Assembly (NCBI GenBank): GCA_002049455.2
Contig: KV918956.1
Coordinates: 1 to 64,000 of the forward strand
Origin: Porphyra umbilicalis
Taxonomy: Eukaryota; Rhodophyta; Bangiophyceae; Bangiales; Bangiaceae
Direction of reading: 5' to 3'
Length of the DNA: 64,000 nucleotides
This document shows positions 31,291 to 42,074 of the stretch, piece after piece. The stretch's first letter is position 1, and every line of letters starts with the position of its first letter. Both the position numbers and the translations under genes were made by a program. Under the pieces are notes generated by a model. The model saw nothing but the letters and a program-made list of their open reading frames with translations, was not told where the DNA came from and did not search any database.

Positions 31291-33194
31291 GATATTGAAA
31301 TGGCCGACATAAGTTGAACGCAACCATCAATTAGTTCACTGCACCCTCCTCATGTGGCATCCAGGGCACTATACTCTTTGCTTCGGTTGGCATTGTATTA
31401 AGTATGCAGATCGCGCCCAGTAAGTGTGCAAATCACGCCCCTGGCACGCTGCTCACTGTCAGCCATGTCCAGTCGGGTAATGCAGCTCTCTCCTTTCCGG
31501 CCTCGCTCATGTCAATGGAGGGTATTTCCAATTGACATGATGACTCCAACTGCCTTATGCATGCCTTTAGAGAGGGGCAGAGGCCGGCCACGGCTCATTG
31601 GGCATGAGAGCTAGCTGCAGGAGGTCGTTTTCCACCGAAGAAAACCTTCTCGGCATGTCTCGGTTTGTTTTCTCTACCTACAACGCGTACGTGGTTCAAC
31701 CGAAGGTGCCAGACGAATGCGAGACGTCCACTCTGAGACGTAGGCGCGAAACTGCCGGCCGCACAAGTTTCACTGGTACGGGACGAAGGCCTCAAAGCGG
31801 GTCATGACGCCCTTCCGGCGTCCGCTGGTTATCCGGAGGGTGGGAGCTACCTGTCGGCCACCAGAGTTGGGTGTGGCAGCTCTTTAGGATTCTGGGGTCA
31901 TTGGGAAGACAACCAGGGTAGGGGGAGGTCTAGCTTCTTTGTGGTTCAGTTTTTATGGGACCATCCCCGGTGAGCATGCGGGACCCGACGGGGCCAGTTC
32001 CCCCCCATAGAACAGACATGTTTTTGGGTTTCTACCAGGATTTATGCACGGAGGCACTCTCATAGAGTCATAGTAGCTCAGCTGAGGTAGTCGGTCTGCC
32101 CAGCCTCTGGCTTTTGCCCGTGCAGTGAGCAGGTACCGAAGAATGGCGTTTGGCTGCCTTCGAAGCCACAAAGGACCCACCTCTGGCCAAGCGGCCGCCT
32201 CCCCGCTGAGTTTCTTGTATTTGACAGGCTCCCACTGGACCAAGGAAGAGTTTCAGGTGGGTGGTGTCGCTGGCTGATGCCTGGGGGGCATCGGCGGTGG
32301 GCGCAACAAGGGGGCACCAGGGTATTCCGGGCATCGAGAGCGAGCCACCGCCACTATGGTGTGGCTGGGCATCAAAGAATTAAACATAGAGACAGAAAGC
32401 TCTTCGTATGCAGTTTTTGTTGGTATGCGGGGGGGGGTATGGTTTTGCCTGTTTCATAGGCAAACGCCGGACGAGGTGCTCGTAGTCCGGCCGTGTCGCC
32501 CATGTTGGGATGCAATTTCCTGACCAAATTTTCGGTAATCTGACGGCGTCTGGGGACATCGCATTCGCCGAGTAATCACACTCACGGGCTCGACCAACAA
32601 CAAGACCGCCGAGCTCCGACGCCACTTCACTGCCGAGCAACAACCACGACTCAGCCAGTCGAGCGACGACGAGCATTGCGCCGCTGCTTTGGACGCATGG
32701 GAGGCCTCCGTGCGGCAAGTCACGCCACAGATGCAGCATCATGCCACCAAGACCGTCTTGCCTCAAAAGAGGACGTAGTGCACCTGGACGTGGGTGGGTT
32801 GGGTTTAGTAGATTCCTTTCAACGACATCGCATACAGCGCGCTCGAATGCCTCTCCCAGTCAATCATGGCCGACAAAGCACACTTAACTCGCCAGCTGCA
32901 CGCAATGCCCAACATTCACTGGATTCACTGGCCAAAGGTCGCGTCACGTGAAACTAGCGTGACACACACTCTGTTTTGGCCATCACTCCCGGTCCGCCCT
33001 TTGAAAGGCATAACAAATCCGCCCAAGTGCGACGATGCAGCCATCGTACTGTCACAACAATCGTGCAATTCCCGATTTGAAAACAACGATCTTAGCTTGA
33101 AAATAGCGTGACACACACCCAGTTTGGGCCATCTTGACCAGTACAGCCGAGTTCCTCGGCTGAATATAGATGGTCATAAATCACAACACAACTC
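31291..33194. other. no gene recognised; one dispersed direct repeat
   Basis: TAGCGTGACACACAC followed by a C-rich/T-rich variant and TTTTGGCCATC occurs near 32954 and again near 33104, about 150 bp apart. Short frames on both strands lack motifs. The DNA is less GC-rich than the gene block. Confidence 0.4.
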
Positions 33195-33196
33195 TA

Positions 33197-33476
33197 GTGT
33201 CCATTCTACTGCTCCCGAGGCTCAAATGAGCCTCAGATGAGGCTCAAATGAGGCTCCCTCTCATATGGCCTGGAAACGCGGCCTTTTTGGGGTGTCTGGG
33301 GCACCCCCCCCATCGTACACAGCCGCCGAGTTGGCCCATAGGTAAGTGGACTGCGCTGAGTCCAGATCTATTCTCAGAAAGAGCAGCCGAGGCCGGAACC
33401 TGGTCACAGAGAGGCATCAAAAATAGGCTCAAATGAGCCTGAGAGGCTCAAATGAGGCGGTCAGTAGAATGGACAC
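33197..33476. mobile_element. 280-bp TA-flanked MITE with GGCTCAAATGAGCC subterminal repeats (element A)
   Basis: Ends GTGTCCATTCTACTG and CAGTAGAATGGACAC are perfect inverted repeats, flanked by TA at 33195-33196 and 33477-33478. Just inside each end are iterations of GGCTCAAATGAGCC/GAGGCTCAAATGAGGC. Non-coding. Its right TA is also the left TA of the next element. Confidence 0.92.
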
Positions 33477-33710
33477 TAGTGTCTATTCTACCAGATAACT
33501 CAATTGAGTCGCAAAGACTCAATTGAGTCGCATTTTGAGAGGTCTCTCGTGAACGAACAGTTCGTCAGACGCCGATTCTGACGACGAAAATAGACTCAGC
33601 GGTGGCTGTTTAGTCTTGGGCGAACGACCCGAGCTTTAACTCACAGTCAATTTTCCTCAGGACGCATGGAAGCGTCAATTTTTTCCGCGTCCAGGGCGTC
33701 CGCCTTGAGG

Positions 33711-34815
33711 GCAGCAGCACAGTAGATCTTAGACCAGGTACCTGGAAGACCTTGAATTTGCTTGTATCTGGCTTGCACCGGTTGGTGCAAGGTGTCGATT
33801 CCGACCCTCTGAGGGTCGTTTTCTCGTACAAGTGCCGTACAAAGGGGGGCTCCTGGGCGCGCAAAACGGTGCCCAGAGCCCATTTTTGCACCGTTCGCAC
33901 CGCAGAAGAGGTGCATGTGAGTCTATAAAAAACGAGCCCTGTCCGTCGTTTTGCGCACCGATGGCGGCCACAAACGTGTTTCTTGCATCCAGAAACTTGT
34001 ATCTGGGACACTGCTTTCGTGCAAGCAGCTTGCACGAGATCTGTGCGGATTCGTGCAGAGATCTTGCACCGGGTGCAGTCCTCTTGCACCAAAGCGGACA
34101 TTCCTCGCATCACCTGGCAGTGTCTGCTTTTCTCTGTGCTCGTCACAGCTGGTAATGCTCCCGACCAGGACACCTGCCCTATGGATATTCACCCCAGTAA
34201 CATGCACTACCCTACCCTCCCCGCACAATTACCCCCCCCGCATCCGTAACACTCGTGCTGTCAAAAACGGCAGCATCGTAGCCCCACGCCACCCAGGCCG
34301 AACGGGTCACATCCACGCCCCTCAGATGATCGGAAGCTTGTCTCTGTCGTCTCCAAAGATGCGAAAAGCACCCCATCGCATTGGTACACCTGTACTTTCG
34401 TTGGGGGGTGGTGGTCTGGGGTTGGATGCTTGACATCTTGTATACCCTGCGTAGACTGCCCTGATGGGCAGCGAGGTGGGTTAGGACTGCTGTGGCGCAG
34501 TCTCTGTGGACGGGCACTGCCCCTGGAAGCCGCAGCTTGACTCTTCTCTATCGAGAAACGAGTCAAACGAGCTGCATGTAGCGCCTGTACGACCGCCGTG
34601 CAACCAGATACAGACAATCTGCACGGCACCGTGCAAGGCTCATGCAACGATTCGGTGCACTCCGAGCAAGCGTCGTGCAAGCGCCATACAAAAACTTTGT
34701 ACGAAAAGCACCCGATCCGTACAAGAAATCGAGGCTTGTATCAGCTTGTATCCAATTGTATTCAAGCAGATACAAGATCTTCCAGGTACATGGTCTAAGC
34801 CCCACTGTGCAGGCT
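33711..34815. mobile_element. ~1.1-kb TIR element nested in B (element C)
   Basis: TTAGACCAGGTACCTGGAAG near 33730 is matched in reverse by TTAGACCATGTACCTGGAAG, read from the complement of 34777-34797. The match extends about 15 bases outward and 20 inward at lower identity. Both subterminal regions carry many GTGCAAG/TTGTATC iterations in opposite orientation, typical of hAT-like ends. No clear target duplication was found, so the limits are approximate. Confidence 0.6.
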
Positions 34816-35548
34816 GTCTCCAGTTCGTCGCTTTCTACTGTGCCCCCGTCCCTGAAGCTCGGAAACACTCCAGGCAGACTCACGGACCACGCAGCATCTA
34901 CAGATGAGCCTGTTTCCCACATCTTCTCAACCTCCTACGTGGTGGTTTCCCTTCCAGGGGCAGCGAGCACGAATGCAGGCAGGGGGGGGACAGGTGGTCC
35001 TAAAAGGCGAGCAACACCATGAGGGCGGTCTGAGAGCCCCAGAGACAAGAGATTGGGAACACAAGGGGAGGTAATATACGGTAAGGGGAGAGGGGCGGAG
35101 CGGGACGAAGGCTGGCCTGTGGCGTCCACCACCCTCTGTTTTAGGGCCACTCAATCCACCACTGGTCGAGGTGCTGCCAGTTCCTGTAGTGTTCAGAGTA
35201 TCAGCAGGGTGTACCAACAGCCGTCCAAGCCCGCGGTGGCCATTATCCACTGCAGGGAGCGAGAGCAAAGGGTCACCGGCGAGGTCGACAGGGCTCGAGG
35301 CACTGGCATTTGCAAGATGAAATCGCCGTTTTCTCGCCATCTGGTGGGGGGGGGGAGCTGAGGGTCGACGTCGGACCCATCAAAATAGGCTTTCCTGGTG
35401 CGTTCAAGACTGTTTCTTTCTGTAGACATCGGGCTGAGGGGGTTGCCCTTCCGTGGAGCTGGAGCCGGTGGTTTGGCACCCCCTAGTTTTCTCTGGAAGC
35501 GCATCGACGTCAGTTCGTAGGCACCAAATCGGCCATTCTCATATGTAG

Positions 35549-36315
35549 GTAGGGTTGTTGAGTGCGCCTGGGGCGCTCTATTTGGGCGCATTTTAGGCGC
35601 TCAATGGGCGCTCGGAGGGCGCTCGAGCGCCCAGCGCCCACGGTTTCCTGGGCGCTTTGATGGGCGCCCTGAATAATAATTGTCGTAAGATTTTTTACTA
35701 CGCGGTCGACCGAGTGCCCGACGACTCTGTCTGCTGCCTCTATGGGCGCAGCAGCCCTGGCTGCAGCTGCCCCAGCGGTACGGCGGGAAGGGCCCGTCGG
35801 GAGGTGGCCATGGCAGCAGCGATGGCCCTCGTCCTGGCGCCAGAGCAGCAGCATCCTTCTCAACCACCTCCCACGACTGCAAGACATCTTTGGCAAGGAT
35901 ACATACTTGGTCAAGGCTGCAGACGTGAATAGTTCGGCCTGACTGTGTATGGTGTGCGTGTGTTTCTTGTCCTCATGGCCCAACGGTCTGGTTGTGTACA
36001 TCACCTCCTGGAACATGTTCAGCTGTTCTCTTGTTTGTCCTTGGGAGCTGTCGCTGTGGGCGGCACGCAGACACATTGGGGCTTGTGGATGACCGTCAAC
36101 AGTCCTTCTTTCACATGCATGGAGAAATTCACAGATGGTCTCTAGTTTCCACGAAACACAGTCAAAACGCAAGAACAAGAGGGGGCTACCTGATCATTTA
36201 TGGGTGCTACAACGGGCGCTTGAGGGGCGTTCAGGGCGCACTGAGCGCTCAAAGGGCGCTCAGGGGCGCATTCTGCACCAGCGCCCCGAAAATCGGGGCG
36301 CACTCAACAAGCCTA
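35549..36315. mobile_element. 767-bp non-autonomous hAT-type element nested in B
   Basis: Ends TAGGGTTGTTGAGTGCGCC and, from the complement, TAGGCTTGTTGAGTGCGCC (one difference in 19) are flanked by an exact 8-bp duplication TATGTAGG at 35541-35548 and 36316-36323. Both sub-ends contain dense GGGCGC arrays. The length of the duplication, the TAGGG start and the subterminal arrays together indicate hAT. The interior encodes no recognisable transposase. Confidence 0.92.
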
Positions 36316-36408
36316 TATGTAGGAACGCTGGGATCGACGATTTCTGTTGAGACTCAAATGAGTCAAAGGGATGGCTCAATTGAGTCGCACTCATGGTAGA
36401 ATAGACAC

Positions 36409-36505
36409 TAGGCCAGGCAGGGTGTTTTCGCGTACGCGCTTTCAGTCCCACTTCTGAGCCACCATATTCGGAGGGCGACACGCCATTGGCCGAGATCGAG
36501 TTTGC
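36409..36505. other. short flank before the homeodomain gene
   Basis: Begins with the right TA of element B. The presumed promoter of the homeodomain gene must lie in or be displaced by this transposon cluster. Confidence 0.4.
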
Positions 36506-36897
36506 TTGGACCGAGTGCGGTCGTTCATTTACTCCTTGGCCGCCGCCGCCGGCGATGCGGCCGCCACGGCGGAGAGCGCGCCGCCGCGCGACCCCTGCGG
36601 CTTCCCCCCCCGCCCGCCCTCCCCCCCCCCGCCAAACCCTTTCCACCGATATTGTCGGCATCATGGCGGCGGCCGCCGCTACCGACGCCATCCACGCCAC
36701 GGCGGCGGCGGACCCGGTGGGGGCGCCCCCCCCCGCCACCAACCCCCCCCCCCCCCCCCCCTAACTCCCCTCCCCGACGACCTCGACGACACTGGCGGCG
36801 TCTGCTGGACCGACGTTGCCAACTGGGTTTCCGACGCCGACGCCATGGCCGACTGCTCGGCGGTGGCGGCGTGCCTCGCCGCCCCGCCGTCGCCCCC

Positions 36898-36946
<49 letters not shown>

Positions 36947-37444
36947 ATGCCGCCCGCCGGCGGCGGCGGTGCGGGGACCCCACTGCCGGGCGCGCCGCCG
37001 GGTGGCGACGGCGGCGGCGTGGCGCCCGACGCCCCGCGTCCCCCCCCCCGGCGGTGGTCGCCACCACCACCGCCACCGCCACCGCCGCCGCCGCCGCTGC
37101 CGCCGTCGCCGTCGCCGCCCCCGTCCCCACGTCTGCGAGCCGCTACGCCGCCGCCGCGTGCCGCGCCGCCCACGCCGCCCGCGCGGCGGCGGCGGTGGGG
37201 GACGTGGCCGCCGCCACGGCGGCGGCGGCCGAGGCGGCGGCGGCGGCGGCGGGGGTGCTACCGCCGGGCGTGGTGGGGGGGGGGGGGGGGGGGGGTTGCC
37301 ACCCCCGCCCCTGCCCCTGCCCGTGCCCGCGCCGCCGCCGGTGGTCGTGACAGCGGCGGCGGCGGCGGCGGCGGCGGCGGCGTTACCGGCGGGCGCGGTG
37401 GCGGGGGCGGCGTTGCAGCTGCCCGTGGCGTCGCCCACTGCCGC

Positions 37445-37487
<43 letters not shown>

Positions 37488-38407
37488 CCGCCCGCCGTTG
37501 CGGTGCCAGCCGCCCCGGCGGCGGCGACGGCGGGCGGGGCGGCGGCGGCGGCGCCCCCCCCCCCCCCCCCCCCCCGACGGACGGGCCCAAGGGTGGCGCG
37601 CGCGGGCGCCCCCCCCCCCCCCCGACGCGCGCGTCAAGAAGAAGCAAAAGCGGTACCACGGCACGCCCGACCAGCTGGCGGTGCTCAAGACGGTTTTTGG
37701 CAAACACCCGTCGCCGCGGCTGGACGTGCTGCGGGGGCTCGCGATGCAGCTGGGGATGCCCCTCAGCTCCGTCGTCCTCTGGTTTAAAAACCGCCGCGCG
37801 CGCTTTCCCCCGGGCGCCACCGCGCCCGTGCCGCAGGTCGGGCGGGGCAAGGCCGCCGCCGCCGCCGCCGCCGCGGCGGCGGCGGCGGCACCGTCGGCGG
37901 CGGCGGCGACCGACGCCGGTGTGGCGGCCGCGGCGGGGGGGGGGGTGGCGCCGGGAGCCGCGGGGGGGGGGCCCTGTCGCGGCGGGTACGCCCGCAGCGG
38001 CGGGGGTGGCGGCGGCGGCAGCCGGCAGCGGCGCTGCCGTGGCCGCCCCCAGCACGCCGCCGGCGGCGGGCGACGCGGCGGCGGCAGTGGTGGCGGCGGC
38101 GGGGTCATCAATGCCCCCCCCCCCCCCCCCCCGGGGTGCGGGGTGCCCCTCCCCCCCCCACCGACGGGGGCTCCCCCCCCCCGCCCCCCCTCTGCCCGCG
38201 GCGGCTGTCGACGCGCCCGCGGCGGGCGGGGGCAAACGCCGCCCGTACGTGCGGTCGGGCATCTACTCCAAGCGCGCGCGGGAGCGGCCGCTGAGTGACG
38301 CGGATCGGGTGGCGGCGCTGACCGCCGCCGCCGCCGCCACGGCCGCGGCAGCGGCGGCGGCGGCGGCGGGGGGGGCCGATCCTGGGGGGGTGGGGGGGGG
38401 GGCACCC

Positions 38408-38439
<32 letters not shown>

Positions 38440-39127
38440 GCCGCCGTGGACACGGACGGGAGTAGCAATGGTGGCGGCGACGCGGCGCGGGCGGCGGGCG
38501 GGTGGTCGACGGCGCGGCGGCGGCGGGCGGACGGGGCGGCGGCGGAAGGTCGGCCGGGGGGGGGGCGGCCGCGCCGTCTGTCGACGGCGGCGGTGCCGAC
38601 GGTGCGGCGGGGGCGGTGGCGGGCGTGGCGGTGGCGGCGGCGGCGGCCGCCGCCGTGGAGCACCCCCTGCCCACACCCGCCGCGTCGGTCGGCAGCGGCG
38701 GCGGCGGCGACGGCGGCGGCGGCGACGGCGACGGCGACGACGAGGTGATGGCCGCCGCCGCTGCCGCGGCCGCCGACGTGGCGGCGGCGGCGGCGGCGGC
38801 GGTGGCGCCCTCCCCCCCGCCGCCCGGCGCGTGGCGGGGCGGCGTGGCCGGCGGCGGGGGCGCCAATGCGTGCGCGGCGTGGTCGCCCGCCACCTGCGCG
38901 GCGGCGGCTGCCGCCTTTTTCGCACGCACCGCGGGGGGGGGGGGGGGGGGGGGGGGGCGCCCCCGCCGCGCAAGCCGCCGCCGTTGCCGCCGCGGCGACG
39001 GCCTACTTTGTCGATGGCGGGCGGGGGGGGGACGTGGTGCTGCGGGGGGGGGGGGGGGGGGGGGACGCTGGCGTCGGAGCGGCCGCCGCCGCCATTGCCG
39101 ATGGGGAGGGGGGGATCGGCGTGCTCG

Positions 39128-39161
<34 letters not shown>

Positions 39162-39419
39162 GGGGGGATTGGCCGCCCTCACCGAAGCGCTGGCGCTGTT
39201 GGAGGAGGTGATGGACGGGCGGGGCGGCGGGGGGGGGGGGGGGGCCATGGACTGGGGGGCATTGCCCCGGGCGACGGCGCCAGCGGCGGGACGGACACGT
39301 CGTGCAGCCGCGCGCGCGGGCCGGCGCAGGGGGGGTTGGCGGCGGGCTCCAAGGTGCTGCTGCGGGAGTTTGTGTTGCGCCTGTGGACGGGGCAGGCGGC
39401 GTTTACGTGTGGGGACTGA
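36506..39419 (+). CDS. homeodomain transcription factor, Ala/Pro/Gly-rich
   Basis: The homeodomain is encoded at about 37634-37806: KKKQKRYHGTPDQLAVLKTV, FGKHPSPRLDVLRGLAMQLG, MPLSSVVLWFKNRRARFP. W-F-K-N-R-R-A-R gives the invariant recognition-helix W, F, N and R, with Lys at the position-50 equivalent. Spacing fits a typical 60-residue domain, not the three-residue-longer TALE type. Upstream is an acidic, Trp-containing patch (PLPDDLDDTGGVCWTDVANW, VSDADAMADCSAVAACLA). Downstream is a basic motif (KRRPYVRSGIYSKRARERPL) and, at the end, LAALTEALALLEEVMDGRG and SKVLLREFVLRLWTGQAAFT with the stop at 39417-39419. The rest is polyproline, polyalanine and polyglycine with long C and G runs at which the frame changes. 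The start is not fixed: the frame opens at 36506 without ATG and the next ATG is at 36663 in another frame. Confidence 0.8.
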
Positions 39420-42074
39420 GTGGGGGGGGGGGGGAGGCTGCGCCGCGCGCCCCACCGGCGTCCCTCACAGGTCCGGATTTTAGCCAGACTTTTGAACTGG
39501 ACGTTGCTGGGGCACCAAACGCTCTGGACCGCACGGCCCAGGCGCCTATCGTCTCCCGTAGCCTCCCTGAGATGCTTCTCGGCATCAAACAGGCTGTCGT
39601 GTGGTGTACGAAAGGTCGTACTGTACACTAGCCGCGTTCCATTGGCTACGCGATGTTTGGTGCGGTGCACGACAAGGTGCGTGCGGCTGTAGCCTCGAGA
39701 AAAACAGAGCAATCGCCTGCTATTTTCCTGTAGGGCATGCTGATGGGCTGTGCTGGTAGTTCCGGAACAGGTCACCAATGCTCCTCTGATGCACACTTGG
39801 ACAACAATAGACGAGATGCACCCGATTGAGCGGACCTCGGACCTGGACCCACTGTGCTGGGGGGGGGGGGGGTGGCGCTGACTAAAAACTTTAGCATGCG
39901 TCAGCTGCCGAGGGACACTGGCTGCGGCAGTGAGGAGCGTGTGATGGTGGATACATGTGGGCCACGCGTCCATGCCGTACGGTAGTCGGCGTCCTTATCC
40001 TGATGGCGCCAGCTGCTTCCCGTCAAGGCACAGCAGGTCAAAGTGCTGTAGCCGAGTCAGCCAACGTGGATGCGCTAGTGTACCGACTCGCATGCGCTCG
40101 CACCTGGGAGCAACAACGTGTACAGTACCGGTGCCGGCCAGGGCACCCAAACTCGAGTCCCTCCCCCAAGACAAGCGACTGGGGCGGCTCCGCCAGCACA
40201 GCACGGACGGTCGCTGGAAATCTGTGCCATCGTCGATGAGGTGCATGGAACGAGCCTGCACCACGTCCGGCTTGCGCCGCCCTGGCGGTCCTCTTCCTGA
40301 AGTGGAGCGACCAAACGGCAAGTGGCGCGGCTCGCAGACGTCCACACGCTCCCCAGCACAGTCACAGTGCACGATGGCGCTCGTCACGCCACCACCAGTG
40401 CGTTGATGAGCCAGGGGGTGCAGTCCTCGGTGCAAAGTCGATGACGCTGATTGGCCGCCCGCCCGGACGATGGCCTCACCGCCTTTGCCCACAACCGCCG
40501 CGAGGATTCCATGAAGAGCGAGTCTGGGTGATGCGGGCTGAACCTGCTCGTGCGCAACTCCACTTTCGCTCGAGTTGCCAGGCTTTACACACCACGCCGC
40601 ACCGTCGAAGAAACGGCCAAGGACGTCACTTGACGTGGAACGCCACTCAGCTCAGTGGGCCCAGCCTGGCGGCGAGGCGGACCGGTTGCGTCAGGCTGCC
40701 ATCCAAGGGCGGGGCGGATTTGCCGACCTCAAAATCTCGTCGCAAGGACCCGCCCGGAGCACTGTGGATGGATGCAGCGCCCCCGCGCTACCGTCACCAA
40801 ATGCTGGCAACGTTGCAAACAAGTGGGTCCAATGATGATTGACGACACGCCAATCGAGCTGGATGCGGTGCCGCACGTCAGAAGATTCTGTGGGCCCCAA
40901 CTCGCAGGTGCTCTTGTTGCCACTCGGCCAGCCACTCGCGAAACGGTTCCCGTCCAACAAAAAGGGCGACGGGCAGCTCTCCGTTGACTGGACCGGGCGC
41001 CCGCGTGTGCGCCACTCTCGCACCCGCTGCGGCCAGAACGCGTTGGTTTGGACCCCCGGGTGGCGGTTGACACCGCCGAGCGGCCGCGGGAGCAAAATCC
41101 CCAATTAAAACTGCGCCAATCTGGTTGGCCTGCCGCCTGCGCGGCCGCGTGGGTTGTCCCAGCGGCTGTCAGGCTCGGTGGACTGTAGCCGCGGGAGACC
41201 CCCTACCGGTGTGCCAGCCGACGCCAGTCTGGCTTCTTCTGGTGCGGCGCAGCACGCACAGGTCCGGTGACCGGCCCTCGGCGCCAACCGGCCACGACAC
41301 AATTTCGACGCGCACCGAAGCCCCACTCGGGCGAGCCGTTTGGCCGGCTCGACGCCACCACCCGGGCCCCACGCCGCCGCTGGGCGTGGCGACGAGCCGC
41401 CCACGGGGCCCGCTGGAGGCTCGATCAGATCCAGTAAGGCCACACACGGCCGGCGGCGGCACTCGACTGGGGTGCCGAGCCTGGCGGCGCGCCAAAGGGC
41501 GCTATTCGCAGTGTGACGGGCACTTGACGGCCTCCGGCCCTCGCCGTGAGCGGCCGTGGGGGGGGGCCAACGGTCTCAGGCGCACGCGCGCACGATCGCG
41601 ACAGGTTGCGGTTGGTGCAGCGTCCGTCGCCCGCGCGCCGCTTTGCTCGGCAGCCTCGCTACGGCCACGCGCGGGGCACGTCCGCGTGGTGCCTTTCGCG
41701 GCCGTCTGCCGTCGCCGGCCGGCTGGGCGGCAACGAGGCCGTCCTAGCTGGAGGGCACTGGAACGGACACGTGCGGTTGCGTCACGGTGTGCCCGTCGGA
41801 GGGGGAGGGCGTTTTGGCAGAGGGCCCCCGCGCCGGCCGTGGCCCGCCGCCTCCGCGGCAGCCGCTGGGACCGTTTGCTGCGGCGTCGGTGGTGTCGGCG
41901 GCGCTTTGCAGACCGAGCACAGGGAGGAGGGTCGACGAGGCCTCCTGTCGGACGGGGACTGAGGGGGTGGACGCCGGGATTCGTCAACGGTCTGGCGGTA
42001 GCGTGGTTGTGGGTGTGTAGACTAGAGGCCCCGGTGGCCACCACCGCCCGCACACCCGTGGGTGCGGCATCGAG
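39420..42074. other. no gene recognised
   Basis: A + frame ending at 39631 (GPDFSQTFELDVAGAPNALD ..) and minus frames at 39995-40492 and 40691-41104 have fairly natural composition but match no family I know. 41105-42060 is GC-rich with overlapping frames only. The last part should hold the promoter of the kinase gene. Confidence 0.3.

Larger units (their letters stand above)
33479..36408. mobile_element. 2.93-kb TA-flanked composite element (element B), related to A
   Basis: Ends GTGTCTATTCTACCA and TGGTAGAATAGACAC are inverted repeats, differing from the ends of element A at only a couple of positions. TA lies at 33477-33478 and 36409-36410. The subterminal palindromes are GACTCAATTGAGTC-type where A has GGCTCAAATGAGCC. 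Inside are another inverted-repeat element (33711-34815) and a hAT-type element (35549-36315), so the original core was much shorter. No transposase was recognised within. Confidence 0.85.

Noticed and set aside
33610-34173. 187-codon minus frame inside the nested elements
   Set aside because: It spans the terminal motif arrays of element C, so it is chance reading through repeats.
37383-38663. 426-codon minus frame antisense to the homeodomain gene
   Set aside because: Pro/Arg/Gly-only composition with no motif; shadow of the + strand gene.
36506-39211. Single 901-codon + frame as the whole homeodomain protein
   Set aside because: The homeodomain and the C-terminal motif lie in other frames, so this frame alone is not the product. 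I report an envelope instead.
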